From Candidatus Latescibacterota bacterium (GTDB lineage: Bacteria; JAAXHH01): a stretch of DNA of 64,000 nucleotides. The notes under the pieces were generated by a model. The model had not been told where the DNA came from and did not search any database. It saw nothing but the letters and a program-made list of their open reading frames with translations. Numbering within the stretch: the first letter of the stretch is position 1; each line of letters starts with the position of its first letter. The stretch lies in the NCBI GenBank assembly GCA_022822725.1, contig JAJEAN010000007.1, positions 1,189,045 through 1,253,044 on the forward strand. Reading direction: 5' to 3'. Shown here piece after piece: positions 1 to 8,668 of this stretch. The translations under genes and the position numbers were made by a program.

Positions 1-3000
1 GGTCAGGGACGTGAGCATGATCGGCCGGAACCGCCCCTTGGCGCCTTCTATGATCGCCGACCGTGCGGGGTTGCCTTCCTTGAGTTTCTGGTCGATGAAA
101 TCGATCATTACCAGGGAATCGTTTACTACGACGCCACTGAGGCCGAAGATGCCCATGAAAGATACCGCGCTCAGGGCCAGACCCAGGACCCAGTGACCCA
201 GGATCACGCCAATGAACCCGAAGGGGATGACGGCCATGATGATGAACGGCTTGGTATACGAGCGAAGCGGGATGGCAAGCAGCGTGAAGATCATGATCAG
301 GGCGACGGCAAATCCGCGATACAGCGCGTCGAGCGATTCCAGTTGCTCCTGCTGTTCGCCGCCGAACGTGTAGGCCAGGTCCGGGTACGCGGCGGCCAGG
401 TCCGCCAGGATCGAATGCTCCAGGACGTCGTTGGCTTCGTTGCCGGTAATCACCGCGGCGTCCACGTCCGCGGTGACCGTGACGATCCGCTGGCCGTCCT
501 TCCTCCGGATGGCCGGCGGCGACATGCCGGATTTGAGCGAAGCCACGCTGGTCACCGGGACCTCGGCGCCTCCCGGCGTACGGACAAGGTACCGTTCGAT
601 ATCCGCTATGGAATCCCGTTCGTCGTCCGGGAGCCGGGCGTAGACACGAACTTCTTCCCGTCCACGCTGCACGCGAACCGCCTCGGCACCGAAAAACGCG
701 GCCCGCGCCTGTCCGGCAAGGGCGTCGAGTGTGAGCCCCAGCGTCCTCGCTTCCGGCCGCAATTCGAGCTGGATTTCCGGTATGCCCGGGGTGTGATCCG
801 AGCGTACGTCGTAGACGCCGCCCACTTCACGAAGACCGTCGACGACGGAATTCGCGATCTGAACGAGGCGGTCCGGGTCCGGATGGGACAGGACGGCCTC
901 GACCGGATTCCCGAGGTCGATGAGCTCGCCACTGAAGGTAATCCCTCGTACGTAGGGCAATACCCCCACCTCCTCGCGCCAGGCCTGCGCGAAATCCACC
1001 GTGGAAATCTCTCTATGCTGTGCGCCGAGCAACTTGAATTCTATGGTGGCGATGTTGGCTTCCGGGTTCAGGGTCGGGGCGGGATTCAGTCCGCCGCCCT
1101 GTACCCGCGGGCGCTGGCCCACGATCACGATTACGCCGGAAAGCAGTGGTGGCGCGTCCGCGGGCCGGTCGCGGGAGAGGCGCTCGATGACCCGGTGACC
1201 GGCTTCTTCCAGTTGCCGTGCCACCTCGTGCGTCCGCTGGGCCGTTGTGCCGTCGGGCATGTCCAGGGTGACCGTTGCATAGTCCCCCTCCACGTCGGCG
1301 GCCAGCGTAGTGGAGACGATCCCCGCCGGTATCAGCGAGATACTCAGCACGAGCAGGCCCGCGGCCCCCGCCATCGTCACCACGGGCTGATCCGTCGCGA
1401 ATCGCAGCGCCCGGTCCAGGGGGCCCTGCACGAACCGGTCCAGCCAGGCGTTCACGCCTCCCTGAAGCCGTGTGAAGAACCGGTCTATAGGGTTCTTCGG
1501 TGTCCATTCCGGACCGGGCAGGTGGGAAAGGTGGTTCGGCAGGATCAACACCGATTCGATCAGCGAAACCAGCAGGATGGCGATCATGATGATCGGCAGC
1601 GCCCGCCACACCTCGCCCACGCCGCCGGGGATGAACAGCAACGGGACGAAAGCAACCACGGAGGTGAGGACCGCGAAGGTCAACGGCGTCTTGATTCGAC
1701 GTACGCCGCGTATTGCGGCCTGGAGTCCGGGAGTTCCCCGCTTTCTTTCGTACTGGATGTGCTCGGCTACTACAATGGCGTCGTCGACGACGATACCGAT
1801 GGCAAGGACAAAGGAGAACAGGCTCTGGGCATTGATCGCCACGTCGAGGATCAGCATGACCGCGAGGGCGCCGATGCCCGAAACGGCCAGGCCGACGGCG
1901 ACCCAGATAGCGAGCCTGATTTCGAGAAACAGACTGAGGGCGATTAACACCAGCAACAGTCCCAGGATTCCGTTCTTGACGAGAATATCCACGCGTTCCG
2001 CGTAGTCCTGGGATTCGTCGTTCCAGATGGTAATGCCCACGCCGTCGGGGAGGGACGGGATAACCTCGCTGGCCAGGTGCTCCCGGACAGCCGTGGCGAC
2101 CTCTGTCACGTGCTCGCCGCCGGCACGGTAAACCTCGACGAAGGCGGCGGGATGGTTCTGATGGCGGACGATCAGGTCGGATTCCTGGAACCCGTCGTCC
2201 ACCTCGGCGATATCACCGAGCCGCACGACCGTCCCGTCGCCGTCGCTGAGCAGGACGATCTCCTCGAAATCCTGCTGGTCGTAGTTCTGGCCCAGGGTCC
2301 GGACGCGCACCTGGGATTCCTGCGTGTTGATGCTGCCGGAAGACAGCTCCAGGGAACTGTTGCGAATGGTGTTCGCGATTCCGTCGAGGGAAAGACCGAG
2401 GGCGCTCAACCGTTGCAGCGGCACCTCGATGGAGATTTCGTAATTCCGGACAGCGCTGACCTCGACCTGGGACACGGACGGAAGCGTCGTGAGTTCGTCT
2501 TCGACCTGGTAGGCCAGTTCCTTCAGCGAGCGTTCAGACACATCGCCGTAGACGATGAGCCGCATCATGCTCTGGCGGTTGGACATCTCCCTGAACCGGG
2601 GGCGTTCTGCGCCGCCCGGGAAAGACTGGATGCGATTTACCGCGGACTCGATGTCGTTCAACGCCCGGGCCATGTCCGTGCCGGAATCCATTTGAACCCG
2701 GACGGACGCGATGCCCGGTGCCGCCACGGATTTGACCGCCTTCACGTCGTCCAATCCACTGACCTGATCCTCGATTTTGACGACAATCGATTCCTCCACC
2801 TCCTCCGGCGTGGCGCCAGGGTAGGCCATCGAGACTTCGACGTGGTAGAAGGGAACGGTCGGCCACGCTTCGCGCTCCAGGCCGGTCAGCGACACCAGTC
2901 CGAAGGCGACGATTGCAAGCATCAGCAGGTTGGCTGCCACGCTGTTGCCCGCCATGTAGGCGATCGGGCCGGCCGGTTCTCTTGGACTGCCGTGGTCTGT

Positions 3001-3006
3001 AGTCAT
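1..3006 (-). CDS. RND-family efflux permease (AcrB/HAE1-like), C-terminus cut by window edge
   Basis: Inner-membrane, proton-driven efflux pump subunit expected to collect hydrophobic compounds and pass them to the adaptor and outer-membrane channel encoded just upstream. The ATG at 3006-3004 opens 1002 codons that run off the window, so roughly the last 30-60 residues are missing. A first hydrophobic helix covers about residues 18-42, and the proton-relay Asp pair is visible in VVDDAIVVAEH near residue 405 (TM4). Large periplasmic segments follow TM1 and TM7, as in the family. Its ATG overlaps the adaptor's TGA (ATGA), which suggests translational coupling. The substrate cannot be told from sequence. 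Confidence 0.95.
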   Translation of the reverse strand, partial: MTTDHGSPREPAGPIAYMAGNSVAANLLMLAIVAFGLVSLTGLEREAWPTVPFYHVEVSMAYPGATPEEVEESIVVKIEDQVSGLDDVKAVKSVAAPGIASVRVQMDSGTDMARALNDIESAVNRIQSFPGGAERPRFREMSNRQSMMRLIVYGDVSERSLKELAYQVEDELTTLPSVSQVEVSAVRNYEISIEVPLQRLSALGLSLDGIANTIRNSSLELSSGSINTQESQVRVRTLGQNYDQQDFEEIVLLSDGDGTVVRLGDIAEVDDGFQESDLIVRHQNHPAAFVEVYRAGGEHVTEVATAVREHLASEVIPSLPDGVGITIWNDESQDYAERVDILVKNGILGLLLVLIALSLFLEIRLAIWVAVGLAVSGIGALAVMLILDVAINAQSLFSFVLAIGIVVDDAIVVAEHIQYERKRGTPGLQAAIRGVRRIKTPLTFAVLTSVVAFVPLLFIPGGVGEVWRALPIIMIAILLVSLIESVLILPNHLSHLPGPEWTPKNPIDRFFTRLQGGVNAWLDRFVQGPLDRALRFATDQPVVTMAGAAGLLVLSISLIPAGIVSTTLAADVEGDYATVTLDMPDGTTAQRTHEVARQLEEAGHRVIERLSRDRPADAPPLLSGVIVIVGQRPRVQGGGLNPAPTLNPEANIATIEFKLLGAQHREISTVDFAQAWREEVGVLPYVRGITFSGELIDLGNPVEAVLSHPDPDRLVQIANSVVDGLREVGGVYDVRSDHTPGIPEIQLELRPEARTLGLTLDALAGQARAAFFGAEAVRVQRGREEVRVYARLPDDERDSIADIERYLVRTPGGAEVPVTSVASLKSGMSPPAIRRKDGQRIVTVTADVDAAVITGNEANDVLEHSILADLAAAYPDLAYTFGGEQQEQLESLDALYRGFAVALIMIFTLLAIPLRSYTKPFIIMAVIPFGFIGVILGHWVLGLALSAVSFMGIFGLSGVVVNDSLVMIDFIDQKLKEGNPARSAIIEGAKGRFRPIMLTSLT

Positions 3007-4250
3007 GGGGTCGGTTCTGCTGCGGACTGTTCTTCTTCCGTCTGGACGCGCATGCCTTCCGTGGCAAACTGGATTCCGCCCGTGACGACGGCCTGGCCGC
3101 TTTCGAGCGTGCCCGTCACAGTACCCGTCACATAGGCCTTGTCGCCGGTTCGCTGCAGTACCTGTACAGGCACGATGTGCACTGTGCCGCCGTCGCGGAT
3201 GGTCCACACTTCGTTTCCGGCTCGCAGCGCCGCCCGCGGGACCAGAAAATAGTCATCGGGTTCACGACCTTCGATTTCCACGTCCACGAATTTGCCGACC
3301 AGAAGCGGGGGGCTGCCGGACGAGGCCGTGCCGTCCGCCGGGCGTCCGGTTCCTGCCGGGTCCGGCACGCGTACGATCACGTCGATGGTGCGCGTCTGCC
3401 GGTCGAGGTAGGCCTCTCCCCGGTCCACGTAGCCGCTCCAGGTATAAGAGCCTTCGCCGAAGCGGCCTATGACGCGCGCCGTCACGCGCCGGTTACCGTC
3501 CCCGGCCTTAAGCGACCATAGTCCATGGATCAGGTCGGCGTCTGCATCGGACAGGGGGACGACGATCTCCACGGCGTCCGCCGAGAAGACGCGCGCAACG
3601 GACCGGCCAGGCGCCACAACCTGTCCCACGACCACGGATTCTTCCATTACATGGCCGTCGAAAGGCGCGGTTACGCTGGTCCTGGACAGAGCCAGCCTGG
3701 CGTCGGCAACCCGGGCCTCGTCGCGGTCCAGGGCGGCCTGGGCCGCCTTCAGTTGCGGAGCTCTCAGCGCGAGCGGGCTCGCTTCCCCGGGGGAGGTCTC
3801 ACCGTCTCGTCCCGCGGCGTAGAGTTCGTGTTGTGTCCGGGCGATCGCCGCCTGTTCCGTTTCTTTCAGCAGGGCAACCCGGCTGGCCGCCAGATTGGCC
3901 TCCGCTTCCCTCACCCGGTACCTGTAGTCGACCTCCTCGATGCGGAAGAGCGTATCCCCCGCCGCGATCCGGCCGCCGCTCAGGAACCCCGGGTCCACCC
4001 AGACGACTTTGCCGCCCACCTGCGGAACGATCTCCACCTCCGCACTCGGTCTCACGGTGCCCGATCCGTGGACGGGGATGGGGCCCGAACCGGCGGTGAC
4101 CAGGTCCGTCCGGACAAAGGGAATCTGGGGCGGCTGTTCCGTGCGGGTCGGTTCCGGGGCCAGTGAAATCAGCAGGGCGGCCAATGCCACGGAAACCACG
4201 AGAATGCCGCCGGCGACGAGAAAACCGGTTAAACGCGACATGAATTTCAC
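3003..4250 (-). CDS. RND efflux periplasmic adaptor subunit (membrane fusion protein)
   Basis: Membrane fusion protein bridging the RND pump and the outer-membrane channel. An N-terminal hydrophobic segment (about residues 8-30) anchors it to the inner membrane. A barrel-sandwich (lipoyl-like) half motif follows (GKVVWVDPGFLSGG then DTLFRIEE), then a short alpha-hairpin (residues about 110-190), the second lipoyl half (VTAPFDGHV, about 195) and beta-barrel domains. The GTG at 4250 overlaps the TGA of the channel gene (GTGA); an ATG at 4241 (MSRLTGF) is an equally plausible start. Its own stop overlaps the permease start. The three genes are clearly one operon transcribed channel-adaptor-pump. 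Confidence 0.95.
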   Translation of the reverse strand: MKFMSRLTGFLVAGGILVVSVALAALLISLAPEPTRTEQPPQIPFVRTDLVTAGSGPIPVHGSGTVRPSAEVEIVPQVGGKVVWVDPGFLSGGRIAAGDTLFRIEEVDYRYRVREAEANLAASRVALLKETEQAAIARTQHELYAAGRDGETSPGEASPLALRAPQLKAAQAALDRDEARVADARLALSRTSVTAPFDGHVMEESVVVGQVVAPGRSVARVFSADAVEIVVPLSDADADLIHGLWSLKAGDGNRRVTARVIGRFGEGSYTWSGYVDRGEAYLDRQTRTIDVIVRVPDPAGTGRPADGTASSGSPPLLVGKFVDVEIEGREPDDYFLVPRAALRAGNEVWTIRDGGTVHIVPVQVLQRTGDKAYVTGTVTGTLESGQAVVTGGIQFATEGMRVQTEEEQSAAEPTP

Positions 4251-5776
4251 TCCGTTGGAGGACGGGCAGGCAGTCGCCCGTCCGGCTGGGTCTGCCGAAG
4301 CATGAGACGCTCGCTGTCGGTGGCGGTCCAGGTACCGCCCAGTGCGCGATGCAGGGCGAGGCGGGCGTAACCCAGGTCCCGTTCCGCCGCCGCAAGCATG
4401 GCCTGGGCGGCAATTCGGGATTGTTCCGCCGCCAGGAACGATTCATATGCGCCAACACCCGATACGTATCGCTGCTCCTGCAGCGCTGATTCGGCCCGGG
4501 ATTCATCGGAGACAGCGGCCAGCAGCGCATGTCTGCGGCGGCTGGCGTCGAGTCCCGCCAGGGCCGATTCGACTTCGTTTACCGCGGTGACCACGGAGCG
4601 CCCGTAATCGGCCGCGGCCTCGTTCAGCCGCGCCTCCGCGATCGCTATATTGTTCCGGATCCGGGATCCCTGGAATACGGGACCCAGCAGGTTCGCGGTG
4701 AGGTTCCGGAACCATTGATCCGGGTCGAACCATTCATTCGAATCCGTGCTCTGAAGTCCGATAGCGCCTTGCAGAGACAACCTCGGCAGCAGTTCGGCCC
4801 GGCGCGCGCCGACCGAAAACCGCGCCGCTTCCACCCGCTGCAATGCCGCGAGTACATCGGGCCGCTGGACCATGAGATCGGCCGGGATGCCCGCGGGGAC
4901 GGGATCGAGTGACGGTGATGGACCGGTGTCGTCGGACAGCGTATGCGCCAGGTCGGCCCGGAAGCCGCCCATGAGGATCCAGAGCCGACTCTCGGCGTCC
5001 GCGCTCAACGCTTCGATCAGGGGCAATTCAGCCTGGGTTTCACGCAGTCTGCGCCGGGCCGCGTGGAGGTACTCCAATTCGATCAATCCCCGTTCGTATC
5101 GCGACTCGGCTAGCGATGTCTGTTGTTGCAGGACGGCCACGATCTCGCCGGCCAGCTCCCGTTGCCGGCGCAGGCTGGCAATCTCCAGGTAAGTACGGAC
5201 GGTTTCGGCCAGCACCCCCATGCGTGCGCTGAGATAGTCTGCCTCGGTGGCCGCCAGTTCAGCCTCGGCGGATCGCGTATCGTTGCGGTTTCGGCCCCAG
5301 AAATCGAGTTCGTAGGCAAATTCCATGCTCAGGGTATACGTGGTGAGTCCCAGCCGGTCTGGAATCTCCACGCCCGCCGCGCTCAGGGCTTCCGGATCCA
5401 GCCCGACTTCCTCAAGCTGCGCGCCGATGCCCGCGTTCGTCGGACCGTCAAAGTCGTTCACGCCCACCGAAGGCTGAAGAAGGGGAAACGCCGATGCCCG
5501 GGCGACACCCGCCCGGCTCCGGGCCTGCTGTACCCGGGCGACCGCTCCGGCCAGATCGAAATTCGAAGAAAGCACTTCGTCGATTACCCGGTCGAGGGCC
5601 GGATCTTCAAATGACTTCCACCATGCAAGGGGCCGGTACGCACCGGAATCCGCCACGCCGGCGGCAAACGCGCCGGGCGTTTCAGGCACCGATTCGAGCA
5701 CCGGAAGGTTCCGGTTCGGCGCCAGAGAACAGGCCGAGAGGAGCAGGATGGAGGCAAGGACGGAACAACGTACCAT
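4247..5776 (-). CDS. Outer-membrane efflux channel lipoprotein (TolC/NodT family)
   Basis: Outer-membrane factor of the tripartite efflux system. I place the start at the ATG at 5776 because it begins a clean lipoprotein signal, with lipobox LSAC and Cys at residue 16. The frame is open to an upstream ATG at 5836, which would put 20 polar residues ahead of that signal. Two internally similar halves of long alpha-helices with OEP repeats are visible (AVARVQQARS early; RPDVLAALQRVEAARF and NNIAIAEARLNEAAADYGRSV later), typical of NodT-type channels of about 500 residues. First gene of the operon. No transcriptional regulator lies beside it. Confidence 0.93.
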   Translation of the reverse strand: MVRCSVLASILLLSACSLAPNRNLPVLESVPETPGAFAAGVADSGAYRPLAWWKSFEDPALDRVIDEVLSSNFDLAGAVARVQQARSRAGVARASAFPLLQPSVGVNDFDGPTNAGIGAQLEEVGLDPEALSAAGVEIPDRLGLTTYTLSMEFAYELDFWGRNRNDTRSAEAELAATEADYLSARMGVLAETVRTYLEIASLRRQRELAGEIVAVLQQQTSLAESRYERGLIELEYLHAARRRLRETQAELPLIEALSADAESRLWILMGGFRADLAHTLSDDTGPSPSLDPVPAGIPADLMVQRPDVLAALQRVEAARFSVGARRAELLPRLSLQGAIGLQSTDSNEWFDPDQWFRNLTANLLGPVFQGSRIRNNIAIAEARLNEAAADYGRSVVTAVNEVESALAGLDASRRRHALLAAVSDESRAESALQEQRYVSGVGAYESFLAAEQSRIAAQAMLAAAERDLGYARLALHRALGGTWTATDSERLMLRQTQPDGRLPARPPTE

Positions 5777-6054
5777 GTCGATTCCATGCCCGGGGCCCAG
5801 GATCGAATGCCTGACCCCTGCGATGATAACCCGCATGCGATATTCGAATAAGTCTGACAGTTCCCGGAAGCATAGTTAACTTACTATACCGTAGCGATTT
5901 AACAAGGATAAAGGTACAATAGCGCTTTCGCCGATGGCTCCGTAAATGTCGCGGGCCTACCGGAGGAATGGTCTACCCGCCGGTTCCATGCCGTTATTGA
6001 CAAATACCCGATCATCCGCTAACATCCCGCGGTTTACCGACACGGCCATACACG
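5777..6054. other. Divergent intergenic region between the efflux operon and ecfA
   Basis: About 280 bases between two divergent operons. No gene is seen. It is more AT-rich than its flanks around 5860-5920 and holds a near-consensus plus-strand promoter (5997-6025). A TATAGT-like -10 for the minus-strand efflux operon can be read near 5886-5892, but its -35 is weak, so I do not list it as a promoter. Confidence 0.5.
5997..6025 (+). promoter_or_regulatory. Sigma70-type promoter for ecfA-ecfT
   Basis: A TTGACA box at 5997-6002 is followed after exactly 17 bases by TAACAT at 6020-6025 (6/6 and 4/6 matches to consensus). The predicted start of transcription near 6032 leaves a leader of about 25 bases before the GTG at 6055. 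Seen directly in sequence; activity is inferred. Confidence 0.6.
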
Positions 6055-7785
6055 GTGCAATCCTTCCATGAATCAGGTCACTTGAACCAGCCGATCCTCA
6101 CACTCAGCGACCTCGCGTTCACCTACCGCGACGCGCCGAAACCCGCGCTCGACCAGATCAACTACCGTCATCGAAGCGGCGAATTCACCGTAATCGTCGG
6201 CGAGACCGGCGCGGGCAAATCCACCCTGTGCCGCTGCCTGAACGGGCTGATCCCCTCCTTTACGAAGGGCAGGCTCGAAGGAAGCCTGCGGGTATCCGGC
6301 CAACGGGCGTCCGAACGGCCTCACGTCTACGAACTGGCCCGGATCGTCGGCCTGGTCTTCCAGGACTTCGAGGCACAGCTGTTCTCCACCAACGTGGAAC
6401 TCGAGACGGCTTTCGCGCTCGAGAACTTCGCCGTGGAACGCGATCAAATGAAAACCCGCGTCGAACAGGCGCTGAACCGCGTCGGCCTGTCGGGCTTCGA
6501 ACAGCGGGATCCGTCCAGCCTGTCGGGGGGCGAGAAGCAGCGGCTGGCCATCGCCTCGGTGCTTGCGGGCAGTCCCTCGGTGGTCGTCATGGACGAACCG
6601 ACGACCGACCTGGACCCCGCCGGCAAGCGAGACATCTTCAGGCTCGCCCAGGTCATGCGAAGCGAGATCGAGGGCATCCTCCTGGTGGAGCACGAGACCG
6701 AACACGTCCTGAGTGCGGACCGGATCCTGTTGATGCATGAGGGGCATATCGTCCAGGAAGGGCCGCCCGGCGAGATCCTTGCCGATCCCCGGAACGTGGA
6801 ACGGCATGGTGTACGGCCGCTCCAGACCACGGTGCTGCTGTCCGAACTGGGCCTGGAAACTGATGCCCTGACTATAGAGGACGCGGCGGCCCGAATCCGT
6901 TCGGCCGGGTGGCGCGTCAGGGCGTCTGCCCAGGAAATCCTGGACGGCACAAGCCGGCGCGAACGACCGAGTGAACCACGCCAGTCCGTCGTGCATATCG
7001 AAAACCTGGTCTACAGATACGGCGAAGCACCGCCGGCCGTGGACGGGGTCAGCCTGGACATCGCTGCCGGAGAATTCATCGCGCTGGTGGGGCAGAACGG
7101 CTGCGGAAAGACGACGCTCGCCAAGCATCTCAACGGACTGCACACCCCGACGGAGGGCGAGGTCCGGGTCCTGGGGAAATCCACCGCCGACTGGACCCTG
7201 CCCGAACTTGGACGCCGCGTCGGATACGTCTTCCAGAACCCGGACCATCAGATCTTCGCCAATACCGTGCGGGACGAAGTCGCCTTCGGCGCCCGGAACT
7301 ACGGGTTCTCCGAAGAAAAGGTCGTACAGAAAGTGGACGCGGCCCTGGCCGAAACGGGGCTGTCCGGCCGGGACCTCGAGGACCCCTTCAATCTGACCCG
7401 GGGAGAAAGACAGCAGCTTGCCGTGGCGTCGGTGCTGGCCACGGACCCCGAAATCCTCGTCCTGGATGAACCGACCACCGGGCTGGACTATCACGGCCAG
7501 GTCGCCATACTGAACCTGGTCCGGCGGCTCAACGAATCCGGCCGCACCGTGGTCATGATCACCCATTCCATGTGGGTGGTCGCCGAGTACGCCGACCGCT
7601 GCGTCATCATGTCGGGCGGGCGCGTCGTACAGGACGGAGACGTGCGGTCGTGTTTCAGCAATCCCGAACTGCTGGAATCGCTGTACCTGGAAGCGCCCGA
7701 GGCCGTGCGACTCGGCTATGAATTCGGACTCGTGGCGCGTTCCGTCAGCGAAATCGCCGCCTGCCTGGAACGCGTGGAGGAATAA
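6055..7785 (+). CDS. ECF transporter ATPase, two fused ATP-binding domains (EcfA-EcfA')
   Basis: Energy-coupling-factor ABC ATPase that powers uptake of a vitamin, cobalt/nickel or similar micronutrient together with the EcfT protein encoded next. Domain 1 has Walker A GETGAGKST (about residue 50), signature LSGGEKQR and Walker B VVMDEPTTDLD. Domain 2 has Walker A GQNGCGKTT (about 345), Walker B LVLDEPTTGLD, but a degenerate signature LTRGERQQ. The two ATPases are fused in one 576-residue chain, as in many CbiO-like systems. The start is uncertain: GTG at 6055, or TTG at 6082 after AGG. The substrate-specific S component is not in the window. Confidence 0.92.
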   Translation: MQSFHESGHLNQPILTLSDLAFTYRDAPKPALDQINYRHRSGEFTVIVGETGAGKSTLCRCLNGLIPSFTKGRLEGSLRVSGQRASERPHVYELARIVGLVFQDFEAQLFSTNVELETAFALENFAVERDQMKTRVEQALNRVGLSGFEQRDPSSLSGGEKQRLAIASVLAGSPSVVVMDEPTTDLDPAGKRDIFRLAQVMRSEIEGILLVEHETEHVLSADRILLMHEGHIVQEGPPGEILADPRNVERHGVRPLQTTVLLSELGLETDALTIEDAAARIRSAGWRVRASAQEILDGTSRRERPSEPRQSVVHIENLVYRYGEAPPAVDGVSLDIAAGEFIALVGQNGCGKTTLAKHLNGLHTPTEGEVRVLGKSTADWTLPELGRRVGYVFQNPDHQIFANTVRDEVAFGARNYGFSEEKVVQKVDAALAETGLSGRDLEDPFNLTRGERQQLAVASVLATDPEILVLDEPTTGLDYHGQVAILNLVRRLNESGRTVVMITHSMWVVAEYADRCVIMSGGRVVQDGDVRSCFSNPELLESLYLEAPEAVRLGYEFGLVARSVSEIAACLERVEE

Positions 7786-7823
7786 ACCCCGCCTGCCTGG
7801 AACGCGTGGAGGAATAAACCCCG
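7758..7823. repeat. Perfect 32-bp tandem duplication spanning the ecfA stop codon
   Basis: Bases 7759-7790 and 7791-7822 are identical 32-mers carrying the last codons, the TAA stop and the following CCCC. The second copy is outside the gene because translation ends in the first. It looks like a recent slippage duplication. Confidence 0.95.
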
Positions 7824-7849
7824 GCTGCGCCGGACCACGGCCTGCGGCC
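7821..7849 (+). other. Two small GC hairpins with identical TGC loops ahead of ecfT
   Basis: 7821-7833 forms a 5-bp stem (CCGGC/GCCGG) and 7839-7849 a 4-bp stem (GGCC/GGCC), each closing a TGC loop. They lie in the mRNA between ecfA and ecfT, ending 10 bases before the ecfT ATG at 7860. They could affect mRNA stability or ecfT translation, which has no strong Shine-Dalgarno sequence. No T-run follows, so they are not a terminator. Function is inference. Confidence 0.4.
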
Positions 7850-7859
7850 CGATAAGCCC

Positions 7860-8615
7860 ATGGTACTCTACATACCTTCGGATTCCCTGCTGCATCGGCT
7901 TCATCCCTCGACGAAGATCGTGGGACTGGCTCTGTTGCTGATCCTCACGGTGGCCTTCCAGTCTCCCTGGTACCAGCTGGTCATCCTGTCGGGTGTACTG
8001 TTGCTGGCCCGTTCGGCCGGTGCGTTCAGGAACCTTCGCCGGATCCTGCCGCTCATGATCACCGTACTCGTGTTCAGCGTCGTGTCCTGGTCGCTGTTCA
8101 GACGCGTAGGCGATCCGTTCTGGACCTTCGGACTGCTTTCCCTCTCGACGGAATCCATACGGTTCGGGTTCGCCATGGGATTCAGGCTCGAGGCGATGCT
8201 CGTTTCCGGCATGGTCTTCGTTTCCTGCACGAAAGTGGAGGAATTCGCCTACGGGCTGCGGGCCATCGGGCTGCCCTTCGCCGTCAGTTTCGCGCTCTCC
8301 CTTGCCTTTCGGCTTGTTCCCCTGTTTTTTACGCGTATCGGCACGGTCGTCCAGGCCCAGCAGGCACGGGGCCTCGATCTCAAAAGCGGGAACGTATTGC
8401 AGCGGGCCCGCAAGTACGTGCCGCTGATGGTGCCCATATTCGTTTACGCGATCCGGGATACCGACCTGCTTTCCATGGCCCTCGAATCCAAGGGTTTCGG
8501 CATGCAGGGCAGGAGAACGGAATATCTTTCTTTCCCCTTCGTCTGGCGTGATTACGCCATTCTGGGGTTGCTGCTGATCCTGAATATTGCGGGCTGGCTG
8601 ATGCCGGTCCCGTGA
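7860..8615 (+). CDS. ecfT: ECF transporter transmembrane component EcfT (CbiQ family)
   Basis: Integral membrane scaffold of an ECF importer, 251 residues, the usual family size. Several hydrophobic helices are visible (about 20-60, 65-85, 110-135, 225-248). The C-terminal cytoplasmic region carries the family's coupling motifs that contact the ATPases, here as AQQARGLD (about 165) and ALESKGFG (about 208), matching the ARG/SRG patterns of CbiQ/EcfT proteins. It lies 74 bases after the fused ATPase gene, so the two form one operon. Its TGA overlaps an upstream GTG of the next frame, but that gene probably starts later. Confidence 0.9.
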   Translation: MVLYIPSDSLLHRLHPSTKIVGLALLLILTVAFQSPWYQLVILSGVLLLARSAGAFRNLRRILPLMITVLVFSVVSWSLFRRVGDPFWTFGLLSLSTESIRFGFAMGFRLEAMLVSGMVFVSCTKVEEFAYGLRAIGLPFAVSFALSLAFRLVPLFFTRIGTVVQAQQARGLDLKSGNVLQRARKYVPLMVPIFVYAIRDTDLLSMALESKGFGMQGRRTEYLSFPFVWRDYAILGLLLILNIAGWLMPVP

Positions 8616-8668
8616 GCGATCCACAGGGCAAGGCTACCGGAAGGTCGCTGAGACCGCAGGAGCATCGA

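Noticed and set aside
193-1947. 584-codon plus-strand frame at the window start
   Set aside because: Antisense shadow of the RND permease, rich in His/Arg/Gln/Asp with no recognisable domain.
6073-7566. 497-codon minus-strand frame over ecfA
   Set aside because: Antisense shadow of a clearly conserved ABC ATPase.
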